Assembly (NCBI RefSeq): GCF_001945365.1
Contig: NZ_MSTQ01000016.1
Coordinates: 50,704 to 114,703 of the forward strand
Direction of reading: 5' to 3'
DNA: 64,000 nucleotides
Origin: Pseudomonas reinekei
GTDB lineage: Bacteria; Pseudomonadota; Gammaproteobacteria; Pseudomonadales; Pseudomonadaceae
Shown: in pieces, positions 34,103 to 42,082 of the stretch
How positions within the stretch are numbered: the stretch's first letter is position 1
Layout: each line of letters begins with the position of its first letter
Program-made: the position numbers and the translations under genes
Notes under the pieces: model-generated
The model's input: the letters and a program-made list of their open reading frames with translations, nothing else
Databases searched by the model: none
Told to the model about the DNA's origin: nothing

Positions 34103-35017
34103 ATGCCTGCCAACCACTTCAACACCCACTGCCCCGACTGGGCGGAAGCTTTGCTCAACGGTTTCAGTCAAATATTCCTCCAGCGCAATCCGCTGTGCGG
34201 CCTGCTGTGCCTCGGCGCCATCCTGTTTACCGCGCCTGCGTTGCTCGGCGGTGCATTGCTCGGCGGTGTCGCCGGACTGCTCACCGCGCAACGCCGCCAC
34301 TATGCCAAGGCTGATCGCCAAGCCGGACTTTTCAGCTACAACGGCGTCCTGCTGGGCCTGTTGCTGAGCCTGTATTTTCCCTGGTCGGCAATGATGCCGC
34401 CGCTGATTCTGGCCGCCGGCGGCCTGAGCGCGATGATCACGCAACAGTGGCTCAAACGCGTGCGCATCAGCCAATACCTGCCGGCCTGCACCGCGCCCTT
34501 CGTCGTGCTGGGCTGGTTGCTGCTGTGCTTCGCCGAGCCCTCGAATTCAGCGCATCTGATCGAAGTCAGCGCGCTGAACATCCTCGCCGCGCCGCTGAAA
34601 AGTATTGGCCAGGTGATGTTCCTCGGTCACCCACTGGCCGGTGCGATGATTGCCGCCGGATTGCTGATCGCTGACCGCCGCGCATTCTTTTGGGCATTGC
34701 TGGCAGCGATCGCGGGCATGGGCTGGAGCCTGTTGCATCAGGACTTCTACAGCGCCTTGATCGGCCTCGGCGGCTATAACGCGGTGCTCGCCGCCCTCGC
34801 CCTCAGCTCACAACGCCAGCAGCCGTGGTTGCCGCTGGTCGGCATTGCCTTGGCACTGGTGCTGACACCGATGTTTGCCGCCATCGGTCTGCCCACGCTG
34901 ACCGCGCCATTCATTCTCACCTGCTGGCTGGTTCGCAGTGCGGTGCAACTGTTGACCAAGGCCACGATCACCCGTACGCCTTGCACTCTTGAGGAGAATC
35001 AACCTAGGCTGCGCTGA
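34103..35017 (+). CDS. Urea transporter (UT family)
   Basis: A 304-residue membrane protein of about ten helices. It shows the duplicated UT motif: QIFLQRNPLCGLLCLGAILFTAP in the first half and GQVMFLGHPLAGAMIAAGLLIADRR in the second, each followed by a YNGVLLGL/YNAVLAAL segment (LFSYNGVLLGLLL, GGYNAVLAALAL) that lines the urea channel. No urease genes are adjacent. Urea is a by-product of allantoin breakdown, which also yields glyoxylate, so its place beside gcl-pyk fits purine catabolism. Confidence 0.9.
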   Translation: MPANHFNTHCPDWAEALLNGFSQIFLQRNPLCGLLCLGAILFTAPALLGGALLGGVAGLLTAQRRHYAKADRQAGLFSYNGVLLGLLLSLYFPWSAMMPPLILAAGGLSAMITQQWLKRVRISQYLPACTAPFVVLGWLLLCFAEPSNSAHLIEVSALNILAAPLKSIGQVMFLGHPLAGAMIAAGLLIADRRAFFWALLAAIAGMGWSLLHQDFYSALIGLGGYNAVLAALALSSQRQQPWLPLVGIALALVLTPMFAAIGLPTLTAPFILTCWLVRSAVQLLTKATITRTPCTLEENQPRLR

Positions 35018-35038
35018 TCATTGAGTCAGGCGTTATCC

Positions 35039-35863
35039 ATGGACAGCAGCAAAAATTGGCGTGAAGAGCTTTACGTCATGATTTTCCAGAGCGACACCAA
35101 GGCCGGCAGGCGTTTCGACGGGATTCTGCTGTTGATCATCCTCGCCAGCCTGGTGATCGTGATGCTCGACAGCATCGACAGCATTCACAAAAACTACGCC
35201 GATGTACTCGCCTACATCGAATGGGGTTTTACTGTCATCTTCCTCGGCGAATACATCCTGCGCCTCTACTGCTCGCCCAAGCCCTTGCGCTATGCCTTCA
35301 GTTTTTATGGACTGGTGGACTTACTGGCGATCGTGCCCGGAATCCTCGCGCTGTATTACGCCGATGCGCAGTACCTGCTGATCATCCGCATCATTCGGAT
35401 GCTGCGGATTTTCCGCGTGCTCAAGCTCAGCCCTTACCTCAAGCAAGCCAATTATTTAATGTCGGCGCTGCGGGGCAGCAAGCAGAAGATCGTGGTGTTT
35501 CTGGTCAGCGTCTGCACCCTGGTGACGGTGTTCGGCACGCTGATGTATGTGATCGAAGGCCCGGAGCACGGCTTCACCAGCATTCCCAAAGGCATCTATT
35601 GGGCTATCGTGACCCTGACCACCGTGGGCTTCGGCGATATCGTGCCGAAGACGCCGCTGGGCCAGGTGATTTCGTCGTTGGTGATGATCACCGGTTACTC
35701 GATCATCGCGGTGCCCACCGGGATTTTCACCGCTGAACTGGCCAATGCCATGCGCGGTGAACAGCTGCAACACGACTGCCCGGTGTGCCGGAAAAACAGC
35801 CACGAACACGGCGCCGCTTTCTGTTCCCGGTGCGGTAACGCACTGTTCAAAAAACTGGAATAA
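35039..35863 (+). CDS. Voltage-gated potassium-channel-type ion transporter with C-terminal zinc ribbon
   Basis: A 274-residue six-helix channel. S4 is IIRIIRMLRIFRVLKLSP with regularly spaced arginines, and the pore loop has the K+ selectivity filter TTVGFGDIVP. After S6 the protein ends with CPVCRKNSHEHGAAFCSRCG, two CxxC knuckles 13 residues apart that resemble a zinc ribbon, which simple bacterial channels do not have. I start at the ATG (35039); a TTG at 35021 is in frame. It follows the urea transporter by about 20 nt. Confidence 0.9.
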   Translation: MDSSKNWREELYVMIFQSDTKAGRRFDGILLLIILASLVIVMLDSIDSIHKNYADVLAYIEWGFTVIFLGEYILRLYCSPKPLRYAFSFYGLVDLLAIVPGILALYYADAQYLLIIRIIRMLRIFRVLKLSPYLKQANYLMSALRGSKQKIVVFLVSVCTLVTVFGTLMYVIEGPEHGFTSIPKGIYWAIVTLTTVGFGDIVPKTPLGQVISSLVMITGYSIIAVPTGIFTAELANAMRGEQLQHDCPVCRKNSHEHGAAFCSRCGNALFKKLE

Positions 35864-35882
35864 GCAAAGTCCTTTTTAATCT

Positions 35883-35911
35883 TTAAAGGCCTATGCAAGC
35901 CCGGCTATAGT
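35883..35911 (+). promoter_or_regulatory. Possible promoter of sbp
   Basis: TTAAAG (35883-35888), a 17-base spacer and TATAGT (35906-35911), about 45 nt upstream of the sbp start. The -35 is weak, as expected for a CysB-activated promoter. Confidence 0.45.
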
Positions 35912-35955
35912 CGCTGGCAAATTGCCTCATTTTTAGATAGAACAAGGAATTCGCA

Positions 35956-36951
35956 GTGAAAAAACTCTTTGCCGCCTCACTTCTGGCCGCTGGCCTGGCC
36001 CTGACCAGCGTGGCTCACGCTGCACCGACCTTGCTCAACGTTTCCTACGACGTAATGCGCGATTTCTACAAGGACTACAACACTGCGTTCCAGAAACATT
36101 GGCAAGCCGAGCACAACGAAAACATCACCCTGCAGATGTCTTTCGGCGGCTCCAGCAAACAGGCGCGTTCGGTCATCGACGGCCTGCCGGCTGACGTGAT
36201 CACCATGAACATGGCCACCGACATCAACGCCCTGGCGGACAACGGCAAACTGATCCCGGACAACTGGGTCACCCGCCTGCCGAACAACAGCGCGCCCTTC
36301 ACGTCGGCCACCGTGTTCATCGTCCGCAAAGGCAACCCCAAAGCCCTGAAAGACTGGCCCGACCTGCTCAAGGACGGCGTGCAAGTCATCGTGCCGAACC
36401 CGAAAACCTCGGGTAACGGTCGCTACACCTACCTGTCGGCGTGGGGCTATGTGCTGAAAAACGGCGGCGACGAAAACAAGGCAAAAGACTTCGTCGGCAA
36501 GCTGTTCAAGCAAGCACCCGTACTGGATACCGGTGGCCGTGCCGCTACCACGACGTTCATGACCAACCAGATCGGCGACGTGCTGGTGACCTTTGAAAAC
36601 GAAGCGGAAATGATCGCCCGCGAATTTGGCCGCGACCAGTTCGAAGTCATCTATCCAAGCGTCTCCGCCGAAGCAGAGCCACCGGTATCGGTCGTCGACA
36701 AAACCGTCGACAAAAAAGGCACCCGCGCCGCCGCCGAGGAATACCTGAAATATCTGTGGTCGCCGCAAGGCCAGGAAATCGCTGCCGCCAACTACCTGCG
36801 CCCGCGTGACCCGGCCGTGCTTGCCAAGTACACCGACCGCTTCCCGAAAGTGGACTTCCTGTCGGTGGAGAAAACCTTCGGTGACTGGCGCACCGTGCAG
36901 AAAACCCACTTCAATGATGGCGGGATTTTCGACCAGATTTATGCAAACTAA
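35956..36951 (+). CDS. sbp: Periplasmic sulfate-binding protein
   Basis: A 331-residue protein with a signal peptide (MKKLFAASLLAAGLALTSVAHA). The mature part has LNVSYDVMRDFYKDYN, QMSFGGSSKQARSVIDGLPADVITMN (sulfate loop), RKGNPKALKDWPDLLK and NPKTSGNGRYTYLSAWGY, all diagnostic for Sbp/CysP. It captures sulfate for the CysTWA ABC transporter, whose genes are not adjacent in this window. Expression is expected to be induced by sulfur limitation. Confidence 0.95.
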   Translation: MKKLFAASLLAAGLALTSVAHAAPTLLNVSYDVMRDFYKDYNTAFQKHWQAEHNENITLQMSFGGSSKQARSVIDGLPADVITMNMATDINALADNGKLIPDNWVTRLPNNSAPFTSATVFIVRKGNPKALKDWPDLLKDGVQVIVPNPKTSGNGRYTYLSAWGYVLKNGGDENKAKDFVGKLFKQAPVLDTGGRAATTTFMTNQIGDVLVTFENEAEMIAREFGRDQFEVIYPSVSAEAEPPVSVVDKTVDKKGTRAAAEEYLKYLWSPQGQEIAAANYLRPRDPAVLAKYTDRFPKVDFLSVEKTFGDWRTVQKTHFNDGGIFDQIYAN

Positions 36952-36967
36952 GTAAAACGGTTGATTG

Positions 36968-36999
36968 CCTGCAGGAGCCGGCTTGCTGGCTCCTGCAGG
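36968..36999. repeat. Single REP-like hairpin after sbp
   Basis: CCTGCAGGAGCCGGCTTGCTGGCTCCTGCAGG forms a near-perfect stem 17 nt past the sbp stop, followed by TTTC. It may double as the sbp terminator. Note that it is split here as arms CCTGCAGGAGCC and GGCTCCTGCAGG. Confidence 0.7.
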
Positions 37000-37212
37000 T
37001 TTCAACGTCTGTTTCGCAACACGCTATCGAACAAAATGTCAGTGAATGTATCATCGGCCTCGCTTCTTCTGAGATAACACCGATCGGCTGACGCCACGCA
37101 CGTTCGCCACTCATTCCGCAATGGAATGACTGCTATCACTCCAATCTCTCTTCCGCCGTTTCGACCAGGCCATTAGCCTGCGCGCATTCCATTCTGTACA
37201 GCGAGACACGTT

Positions 37213-38418
37213 ATGAACCCAGCGACTCAGGTGCCCCACGGCGCCGCGACAATGACCCGAGGCATGGTGCTGCTGTTCGCCTTTTGCTGCGGCGCTATTG
37301 TGGCCAACATCTACTATGCGCAACCGATCATCGGCCTGATCGCGCCTGACATCGGCCTGACCAACACCATGGCCAGCCTGATCGTTTCGCTGACCCAGAT
37401 CGGCTATGCGCTGGGTCTGTTTTTCCTGGTGCCGCTGGGTGATCTGCTGGAGAACCGCCGGCTGATGATCATCACCACACTGGTGGCGATTGCCAGCTTG
37501 CTCGGCGCGGCATTCACCGACCAGCCGAATGTGTTCTTGCTGATCTCGCTGTTGGTGGGGTTCAGTTCGGTGTCGGTACAGATATTGATTCCATTGGCTG
37601 CGCACCTGGCGCCGGAGGAATCCCGTGGCCGGGTCGTCGGCGGGATCATGGGCGGATTGTTGCTGGGGATTCTGCTGGCGCGTCCGGTGTCCAGCGTCAT
37701 CGCCGATCATTTCGGCTGGCGCGCAATGTTTGTGATCGCTGCAGTGTTGATGGCAGCCATCAGCATCGTCCTGGCGGTGACCATCCCCAAGCGCCAGCCT
37801 GATCACAGTGCGTCGTATAGCCAATTGCTGGGCTCGTTGTGGACGCTGTTGCGCAAGCAACCGGTGTTGCGCCAACGGGCGTTTTATCAGGGTTGCATGT
37901 TCGCCACGTTCAGCCTGTTCTGGACCGCCGTGCCGCTGGAACTGGCGCGCAATCACGGCTTGTCGCAAAGCCAGATTGCGATCTTCGCCCTGGTGGGAGC
38001 CATCGGCGCCATCGCCGCACCCATCGCCGGTCGCCTGGCCGACGCTGGCCATACCCGTGTCGCCTCGCTGCTGGCGCTGCTGTTCGCCAGCCTGAGCTTT
38101 TTGCCCGCCTTCATCCACCCGGTCTACAGCGTCATCGGCCTGGCCGTGACCGGCGTGGTGCTCGACTTCTGCGTGCAGATGAACATGGTCCTCGGCCAAC
38201 GCGCGGTCTACGCCCTCGACGCCAAAAGCCGCAGCCGCCTTAATGCGCTGTACATGACCAGCATCTTCATCGGCGGCGCATTCGGCTCTTCGGTGGCCAG
38301 CCCGGTGTACGAACACGGAGGCTGGTTGTGGATCGTGATTGTCGGCAGCGCTTTTCCGCTGTTAGCGTTGCTACGATTCCTGAGTGTTTCGCAGAAGGCT
38401 TCACTGGCGACGGCCTGA
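37213..38418 (+). CDS. MFS transporter (DHA-type exporter)
   Basis: A 401-residue twelve-helix transporter. The start MNPATQVPHGAATMTRGMVLLFAFCCGAIVANIYYAQPIIGLIAPDIG matches a well-known group of MFS exporters; the loop between helices 2 and 3 has PLGDLLENRRLMI, the motif A equivalent (G-x-L-D...R), and helix 11-12 has ALYMTSIFIGGAFGSSVAS. The substrate is not predictable. A 260-nt gap separates it from sbp; no partner gene is coupled. Confidence 0.85.
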   Translation: MNPATQVPHGAATMTRGMVLLFAFCCGAIVANIYYAQPIIGLIAPDIGLTNTMASLIVSLTQIGYALGLFFLVPLGDLLENRRLMIITTLVAIASLLGAAFTDQPNVFLLISLLVGFSSVSVQILIPLAAHLAPEESRGRVVGGIMGGLLLGILLARPVSSVIADHFGWRAMFVIAAVLMAAISIVLAVTIPKRQPDHSASYSQLLGSLWTLLRKQPVLRQRAFYQGCMFATFSLFWTAVPLELARNHGLSQSQIAIFALVGAIGAIAAPIAGRLADAGHTRVASLLALLFASLSFLPAFIHPVYSVIGLAVTGVVLDFCVQMNMVLGQRAVYALDAKSRSRLNALYMTSIFIGGAFGSSVASPVYEHGGWLWIVIVGSAFPLLALLRFLSVSQKASLATA

Positions 38419-38426
38419 CTGAAAAA

Positions 38427-38491
38427 GCTTCGCGAGCAGGCTCGCTCCCACAGGGTTCAAGAAGGACCTGTGGCAGCGAGCCTGCTCGCGA
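38427..38491. repeat. REPIN (GCGAGC subtype)
   Basis: CGCGAGCAGGCTCGCTCCCA and GTGGCAGCGAGCCTGCTCGC are inverted around about 18 bp. It lies between the convergent MFS and hicB genes. Confidence 0.83.
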
Positions 38492-38510
38492 TTGCGCTGA
38501 CGTTTAACAT

Positions 38511-38915
38511 TTACTGCCGAACCAGCTTCTCCATGGCCGCATCCGCCAGGAAGGACGAGCGGCTTTTGACATTGTGCTCACGCACATATCGATCGATGCG
38601 CTGGATCACATAGCCGGGCAGCGTGACGTTCACCTTCTCGGTCTTGCCCATGTAGGGCGAGATGTCCAATTCCAGCATCCCCCAGCCCATGTCGGCAAAT
38701 TCCGGATTACCACGATGCACCGCCGCTGAAGTCGGCATCGGAATCGTATCGCCGTCCGCCGCGATCTCCTGCAGCATGATGTGAGCGATCTCGACCGCTG
38801 CGTTGTAAGCATCTTCAAAGGTATCCCCGGCCGTCACCGCACCAGGAATATCGGGGATCTGGATACCGATGGCAGTGTTCTCGTCGCCCCATTCGATACA
38901 GATTGGATATTGCAT
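38511..38915 (-). CDS. hicB: HicB-type antitoxin
   Basis: A 134-residue antitoxin. The N-terminal partial RNase H-like domain reads MQYPICIEWGDENTAIGIQIPDIPGAVTAGDTFEDAYNAAVEI, and the C-terminal part KTEKVNVTLPGYVIQRIDRYVREHNVKSRSSFLADAA is a ribbon-helix-helix DNA-binding domain. It neutralises HicA and should repress its own promoter. Its ATG overlaps the hicA stop (TAATG). The order toxin then antitoxin is standard for hicAB. Confidence 0.92.
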   Translation of the reverse strand: MQYPICIEWGDENTAIGIQIPDIPGAVTAGDTFEDAYNAAVEIAHIMLQEIAADGDTIPMPTSAAVHRGNPEFADMGWGMLELDISPYMGKTEKVNVTLPGYVIQRIDRYVREHNVKSRSSFLADAAMEKLVRQ

Positions 38916-39127
38916 TATGGATCTCCTGCGTAACTGGCTGTCGGGCAGTACAGCCCGGCTCGCCTCCTGATGCTTTTGACCGTCCCGATGGGTAAATCCT
39001 TTTTCGGATGAGGAACGGGAATCGTGTACGGGTTGTAACGGTGAGTGAAGATGTGATGACTGCCAGTGACCCGATCCAGGGTCCAACCCGCCTCTATCAA
39101 TTCCTTGATCAATACCCTGCTCTGCAC
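38915..39127 (-). CDS. hicA: HicA-type mRNA interferase toxin
   Basis: A 70-residue toxin with the dsRBD-like HicA fold: LIKELIEAGWTLDRVTGSHHIFTH with the catalytic histidine in GSHHIF, and VPHPKKDLPIGTVKSIRRRAGL. It cleaves mRNA and stops translation when free of HicB. The start is the second of two tandem GTG codons (39127), six bases after AGGAGG; the first GTG is too close to the site. The C-terminus is about ten residues longer than the HicA core. Confidence 0.9.
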   Translation of the reverse strand: MQSRVLIKELIEAGWTLDRVTGSHHIFTHRYNPYTIPVPHPKKDLPIGTVKSIRRRAGLYCPTASYAGDP

Positions 39128-39155
39128 CACCCGCCTCCTTGCTTCGGCTCAAACA

Positions 39156-39184
39156 AAAATAACTCTAGAGTTATCTTTACTCAA
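39156..39184 (-). promoter_or_regulatory. hicAB promoter with a palindromic operator in the spacer
   Basis: On the minus strand TTGAGT (39184-39179), 17 bases and TATTTT (39161-39156). A perfect 16-bp palindrome, ATAACTCTAGAGTTAT (39159-39174), fills the spacer and the edge of the -10. This is the expected place for a HicB ribbon-helix-helix operator. Confidence 0.65.
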
Positions 39185-39307
39185 GCACAAAAATCCATAG
39201 CACGACGTTCGGTTGTATTGCAGCGTGTGATGAAGCGATGCTGAAGGCGATCTGCGGCTTGATCTGAGAACATCGCTTCCACACTGGATTTTTACTTGGG
39301 ATTGCAA

Positions 39308-40195
39308 ATGGACCGCCTTGGCGCAATGGAAACCTTCGTCTACGTGGTGGAAACCGGTTCGTTTTCCGCGGCGGCCCGACGCTTGAATATCGGCCAGCCG
39401 GCCGTGTCGAAAACCATCGCGCAACTCGAATCGCGGCTGGCGGTGCGACTACTGTTGCGCTCGACGCGCGGCCTGACGCCCACCGAGGCCGGGCTGGCGT
39501 TTTTCGAGCGGGCCAAACGCGCCCTCGAAGAAGCCGACGAGGCCGACAACGCCGCTCGCGGAGCGGCCGGCGGACTGACCGGCAACCTGCGCATCTGCGC
39601 TGCCGTGACCTTCGGCCGGATGCATATCGTGCCGCACCTTGGGCCATTTCTTGAGCAGAACCCGGCGCTGAACATCGACCTGATGCTCGATGATCGCAAC
39701 GTCAATCTGGTGGAAGAAGGCGTCGATATCGCCCTGCGCATGGGCACCCTGAGCGACTCTGGACTCACCGCCCGCAAGATCTCCGAATGCCGGCGCGTGG
39801 TACTGGGTACGCCGGCGTACTTCGAAAAATACGGAGAACCCACCTGCCCCGCAGACCTGAGCAAGCATCAAGCGATCGTCTACACCCTGGGCGGCCATGC
39901 CAACTGGCTGTTCCAGAAGGCTGGAGAGGAGCAATCAGTGACCATCAACGGCCGGATCCGCATCAGCGCTGCTGAAGGAGTTCGTGCAGCCGTGCTGTCC
40001 CACCAAGGCCTGACCATGGCCTCGGAATGGATGTTCGCCCCGGAACTCGCCAGCGGTGCGGTCCGGGAAGTCATGAGCGAATGGACCCTGCCGAATCAGG
40101 ACCTGTGGGCCGTGTTCCCCACCGGCAGAATGGCCAGTGCCAAGGCACGGGCGTTTGTGGAGTATGTGCAGGGGTTGTTGGTGAAGGAGGCGTGA
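39308..40195 (+). CDS. LysR-family transcriptional regulator
   Basis: A 295-residue LTTR: MDRLGAMETFVYVVETGSFSAAARRLNIGQPAVSKTIAQLESRL is the winged HTH, followed by the linker LLLRSTRGLTPTEAG and an effector-binding domain beginning near residue 90 (GNLRICAAVTFGRMHIVPHL). It belongs to the large group of uncharacterised pseudomonad LTTRs with an AMETFVRVVE start. It is not divergent to any obvious target; the nearest genes are toxin-antitoxin pairs, so its regulon cannot be named. Confidence 0.88.
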   Translation: MDRLGAMETFVYVVETGSFSAAARRLNIGQPAVSKTIAQLESRLAVRLLLRSTRGLTPTEAGLAFFERAKRALEEADEADNAARGAAGGLTGNLRICAAVTFGRMHIVPHLGPFLEQNPALNIDLMLDDRNVNLVEEGVDIALRMGTLSDSGLTARKISECRRVVLGTPAYFEKYGEPTCPADLSKHQAIVYTLGGHANWLFQKAGEEQSVTINGRIRISAAEGVRAAVLSHQGLTMASEWMFAPELASGAVREVMSEWTLPNQDLWAVFPTGRMASAKARAFVEYVQGLLVKEA

Positions 40196-40273
40196 GTGAC
40201 GTTTCGTTTATTGCGAATTTCGATTAATTCGCATAGCCTGATGGCGTCGATTATTCAGAATATTGGAACCGCC

Positions 40274-40741
40274 ATGTCGACAGCCATTCATCCACCGATC
40301 CATTTGCCTGCAGAACACGAGGTACAAATTGCCAAGGCAGGACAGCACGCGCTCGCAGCTTATCTCTGCACCCAAATCGAAACCCAGCGCATCCAGATTT
40401 TCGACAAGCAAAATGAAGCTCACAACGTCGAACTACCGACCTCGGCACTGCGGATGCTGGTCGATATCCTCGCTGAGTTAGCGGCGGGCAATGCCGTCAA
40501 AGTGGTTCCGGTCCACGCAGAACTGACCACACAGGAAGCGGCGGACTTGCTCAACGTCTCACGCCCGCACCTGATCAAACTGCTAGAGTCCGGCGAACTC
40601 TCCTACCACAAAACCGGCAAGCACCGACGTGTGCGTTTCGCCGATTTGATGGACTATAAAACCCGGCGCAATGCAGCCAGCGAGCAGGCAATGATGCGAC
40701 TCGCCGAGCAGGCACAGGCGTTAAGGAAAGGATACGAGTGA
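40274..40741 (+). CDS. Excisionase-type antitoxin of a PIN toxin-antitoxin pair
   Basis: A 155-residue protein whose C-terminal half has a MerR/Xis-like helix-turn-helix, LTTQEAADLLNVSRPHLIKLLESGELSYHKTGKHRRVRFADLMDYK. The N-terminal half (HLPAEHEVQIAKAGQHALAAYL) is probably the toxin-binding and dimer part. I start at the ATG 40274. It overlaps the PIN-domain gene by four bases (ATGA), the classic antitoxin-first arrangement; it is expected to bind the toxin and repress the operon. Confidence 0.85.
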   Translation: MSTAIHPPIHLPAEHEVQIAKAGQHALAAYLCTQIETQRIQIFDKQNEAHNVELPTSALRMLVDILAELAAGNAVKVVPVHAELTTQEAADLLNVSRPHLIKLLESGELSYHKTGKHRRVRFADLMDYKTRRNAASEQAMMRLAEQAQALRKGYE

Positions 40742-41364
40742 GGCACTCCGCTTTTACCGCTGTATATGACGCTTGCGTGCTTTACCCTGCGCCCTTGAGA
40801 GACTTTCTTATGTGGCTTGCGCTCTCCGGTCGGTTTCGGGCGAAATGGTCGATGAAGATACACAATGAATGGAAACGCAATCTGCTGAAAAACCGACCGG
40901 ACCTGACGATAGAGCAACTGAATCGAACATCTGAACTGATGGATGTGGCCGTTCCAGATGCATGTGTCACAGGTTATGAAGAACTGATTGCAGGACTAAC
41001 GCTACCCGATGCCGATGACCGACATGTTCTGGCGGCAGCCATCCGCTGCGACGCGAGCGTTATCGTCACGTTCAATCGCAAAGATTTTCCCTGCTCGGCT
41101 TTGGGAGTTTATGACATCGAAGCCCAGCACCGCGATGAATTCGTTAGCAACCTCTTTGACCTGGATCCTGCCGGCAGTGGTCTCTGCGGCTCAACGCCAA
41201 CGAAAACAGCTGAAGGTGCCGCCCATGGATATCAGCACTTACCTCGACCTTATGTTTCGACAAGGTTTGGTTCAGTCAGCCAAAGCGCTGAACGATTACC
41301 GACCGATGCTTTAAGAAGAGACACCGAGGCCACTACAACACACACCCATCAAACCCGACACTGA
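40738..41364 (+). pseudogene. PIN-domain toxin gene with a one-base frameshift near its 3' end
   Basis: The first about 145 residues are a PIN-domain ribonuclease: FTAVYDACVLYPAPLRDFLMWLAL with the first metal aspartate, then LPDADDRHVLAAAIRCDASVIVTFNRKDFP. After DLDPA the frame runs into low-complexity sequence without family character and overlaps phnP by 32 bases. In the +1 frame from about 41174 the expected end appears (AVVSAAQRQRKQLKVPP ... GLVQSAKALNDYRPML), stopping at 41314. One extra G at 41173/41174 explains this. The catalytic domain is intact but the C-terminal helices are lost, so activity is uncertain. A sequencing error cannot be excluded. Confidence 0.8.
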
Positions 41365-42082
41365 CATTCCCCGGCAACTCCATCCGATGCGCCATCAACC
41401 ACGTATCGAAAGTGTGCCCCACGTGGGTCAACACCGCCGATTGCGGCTTGAGCTCTTCAATGCACTGCAAAGCCAGGTTCAGGTCGTTGTGGTTACGCGG
41501 TGTCTGGGGTTGTGGCGGCATCGAGCAGTCCAGCACCAGCAGGTCCAGCGCTTGACGCTGCAACCACGCCGTGGTGTCAGGTGGCAGGCCCATGGTGTCT
41601 GTCAGGTAGGCGATGCGTCGCCCATGGCCTTCGAGCAGATAGCCGAAGGTGGGTTTTGAATGCTGTAACGGCAGCGCGGTGACATTGAGTGTGCCGAAGG
41701 CGCGGGTTTCGAAGCTGTCGAACGGTTGGCTGAAATCAAGGATGCCGGGGTGTTTGTAGAGATCGGCCAGGCCTTCCGGATCGACCGGCCCGTGCACTGG
41801 AATCACCAGCCCCTGCCCCCAACGCAGGTGCAGCAGGCCTTGGGCGTGATCGGCGTGGTAGTGCGTCTGCAAAATGCCGTTGAAGCTGCGCGGTGCAAAG
41901 CGCTCGGTCAGGTCTGGCAGGCCGCTGTCGATCAACCAACGCTGGTCGCCGCACTCGACCAGCGCGCAGCACGGTTGACGTCGCCAGCGCTCGTCGATGC
42001 GTGAGCGCGTACAAGCCGCGCACTCACAGCCATAGACCGGCACCTGCCGCGCATCACCGGTACCCAACAACGTCAGGCGCAT
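41333..42082 (-). CDS. phnP: Phosphoribosyl 1,2-cyclic phosphodiesterase PhnP
   Basis: A 249-residue metallo-beta-lactamase-fold enzyme that opens 5-phosphoribosyl 1,2-cyclic phosphate, the product of C-P lyase, to ribose 1,5-bisphosphate. The motif QTHYHADHAQGLLHL gives the HxHxDH metal site, and the N-terminal PVYGCECAACTRSR supplies the structural zinc cysteines typical of PhnP. Last gene of the phn operon; it overlaps phnN by ten bases. Confidence 0.93.
   Translation of the reverse strand: MRLTLLGTGDARQVPVYGCECAACTRSRIDERWRRQPCCALVECGDQRWLIDSGLPDLTERFAPRSFNGILQTHYHADHAQGLLHLRWGQGLVIPVHGPVDPEGLADLYKHPGILDFSQPFDSFETRAFGTLNVTALPLQHSKPTFGYLLEGHGRRIAYLTDTMGLPPDTTAWLQRQALDLLVLDCSMPPQPQTPRNHNDLNLALQCIEELKPQSAVLTHVGHTFDTWLMAHRMELPGNVSVGFDGCVL

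Noticed and set aside
39308..40195. The LysR protein as regulator of the MFS exporter
   Set aside because: They are not divergent, lie about 900 bp apart with hicAB between, and share no visible operator.
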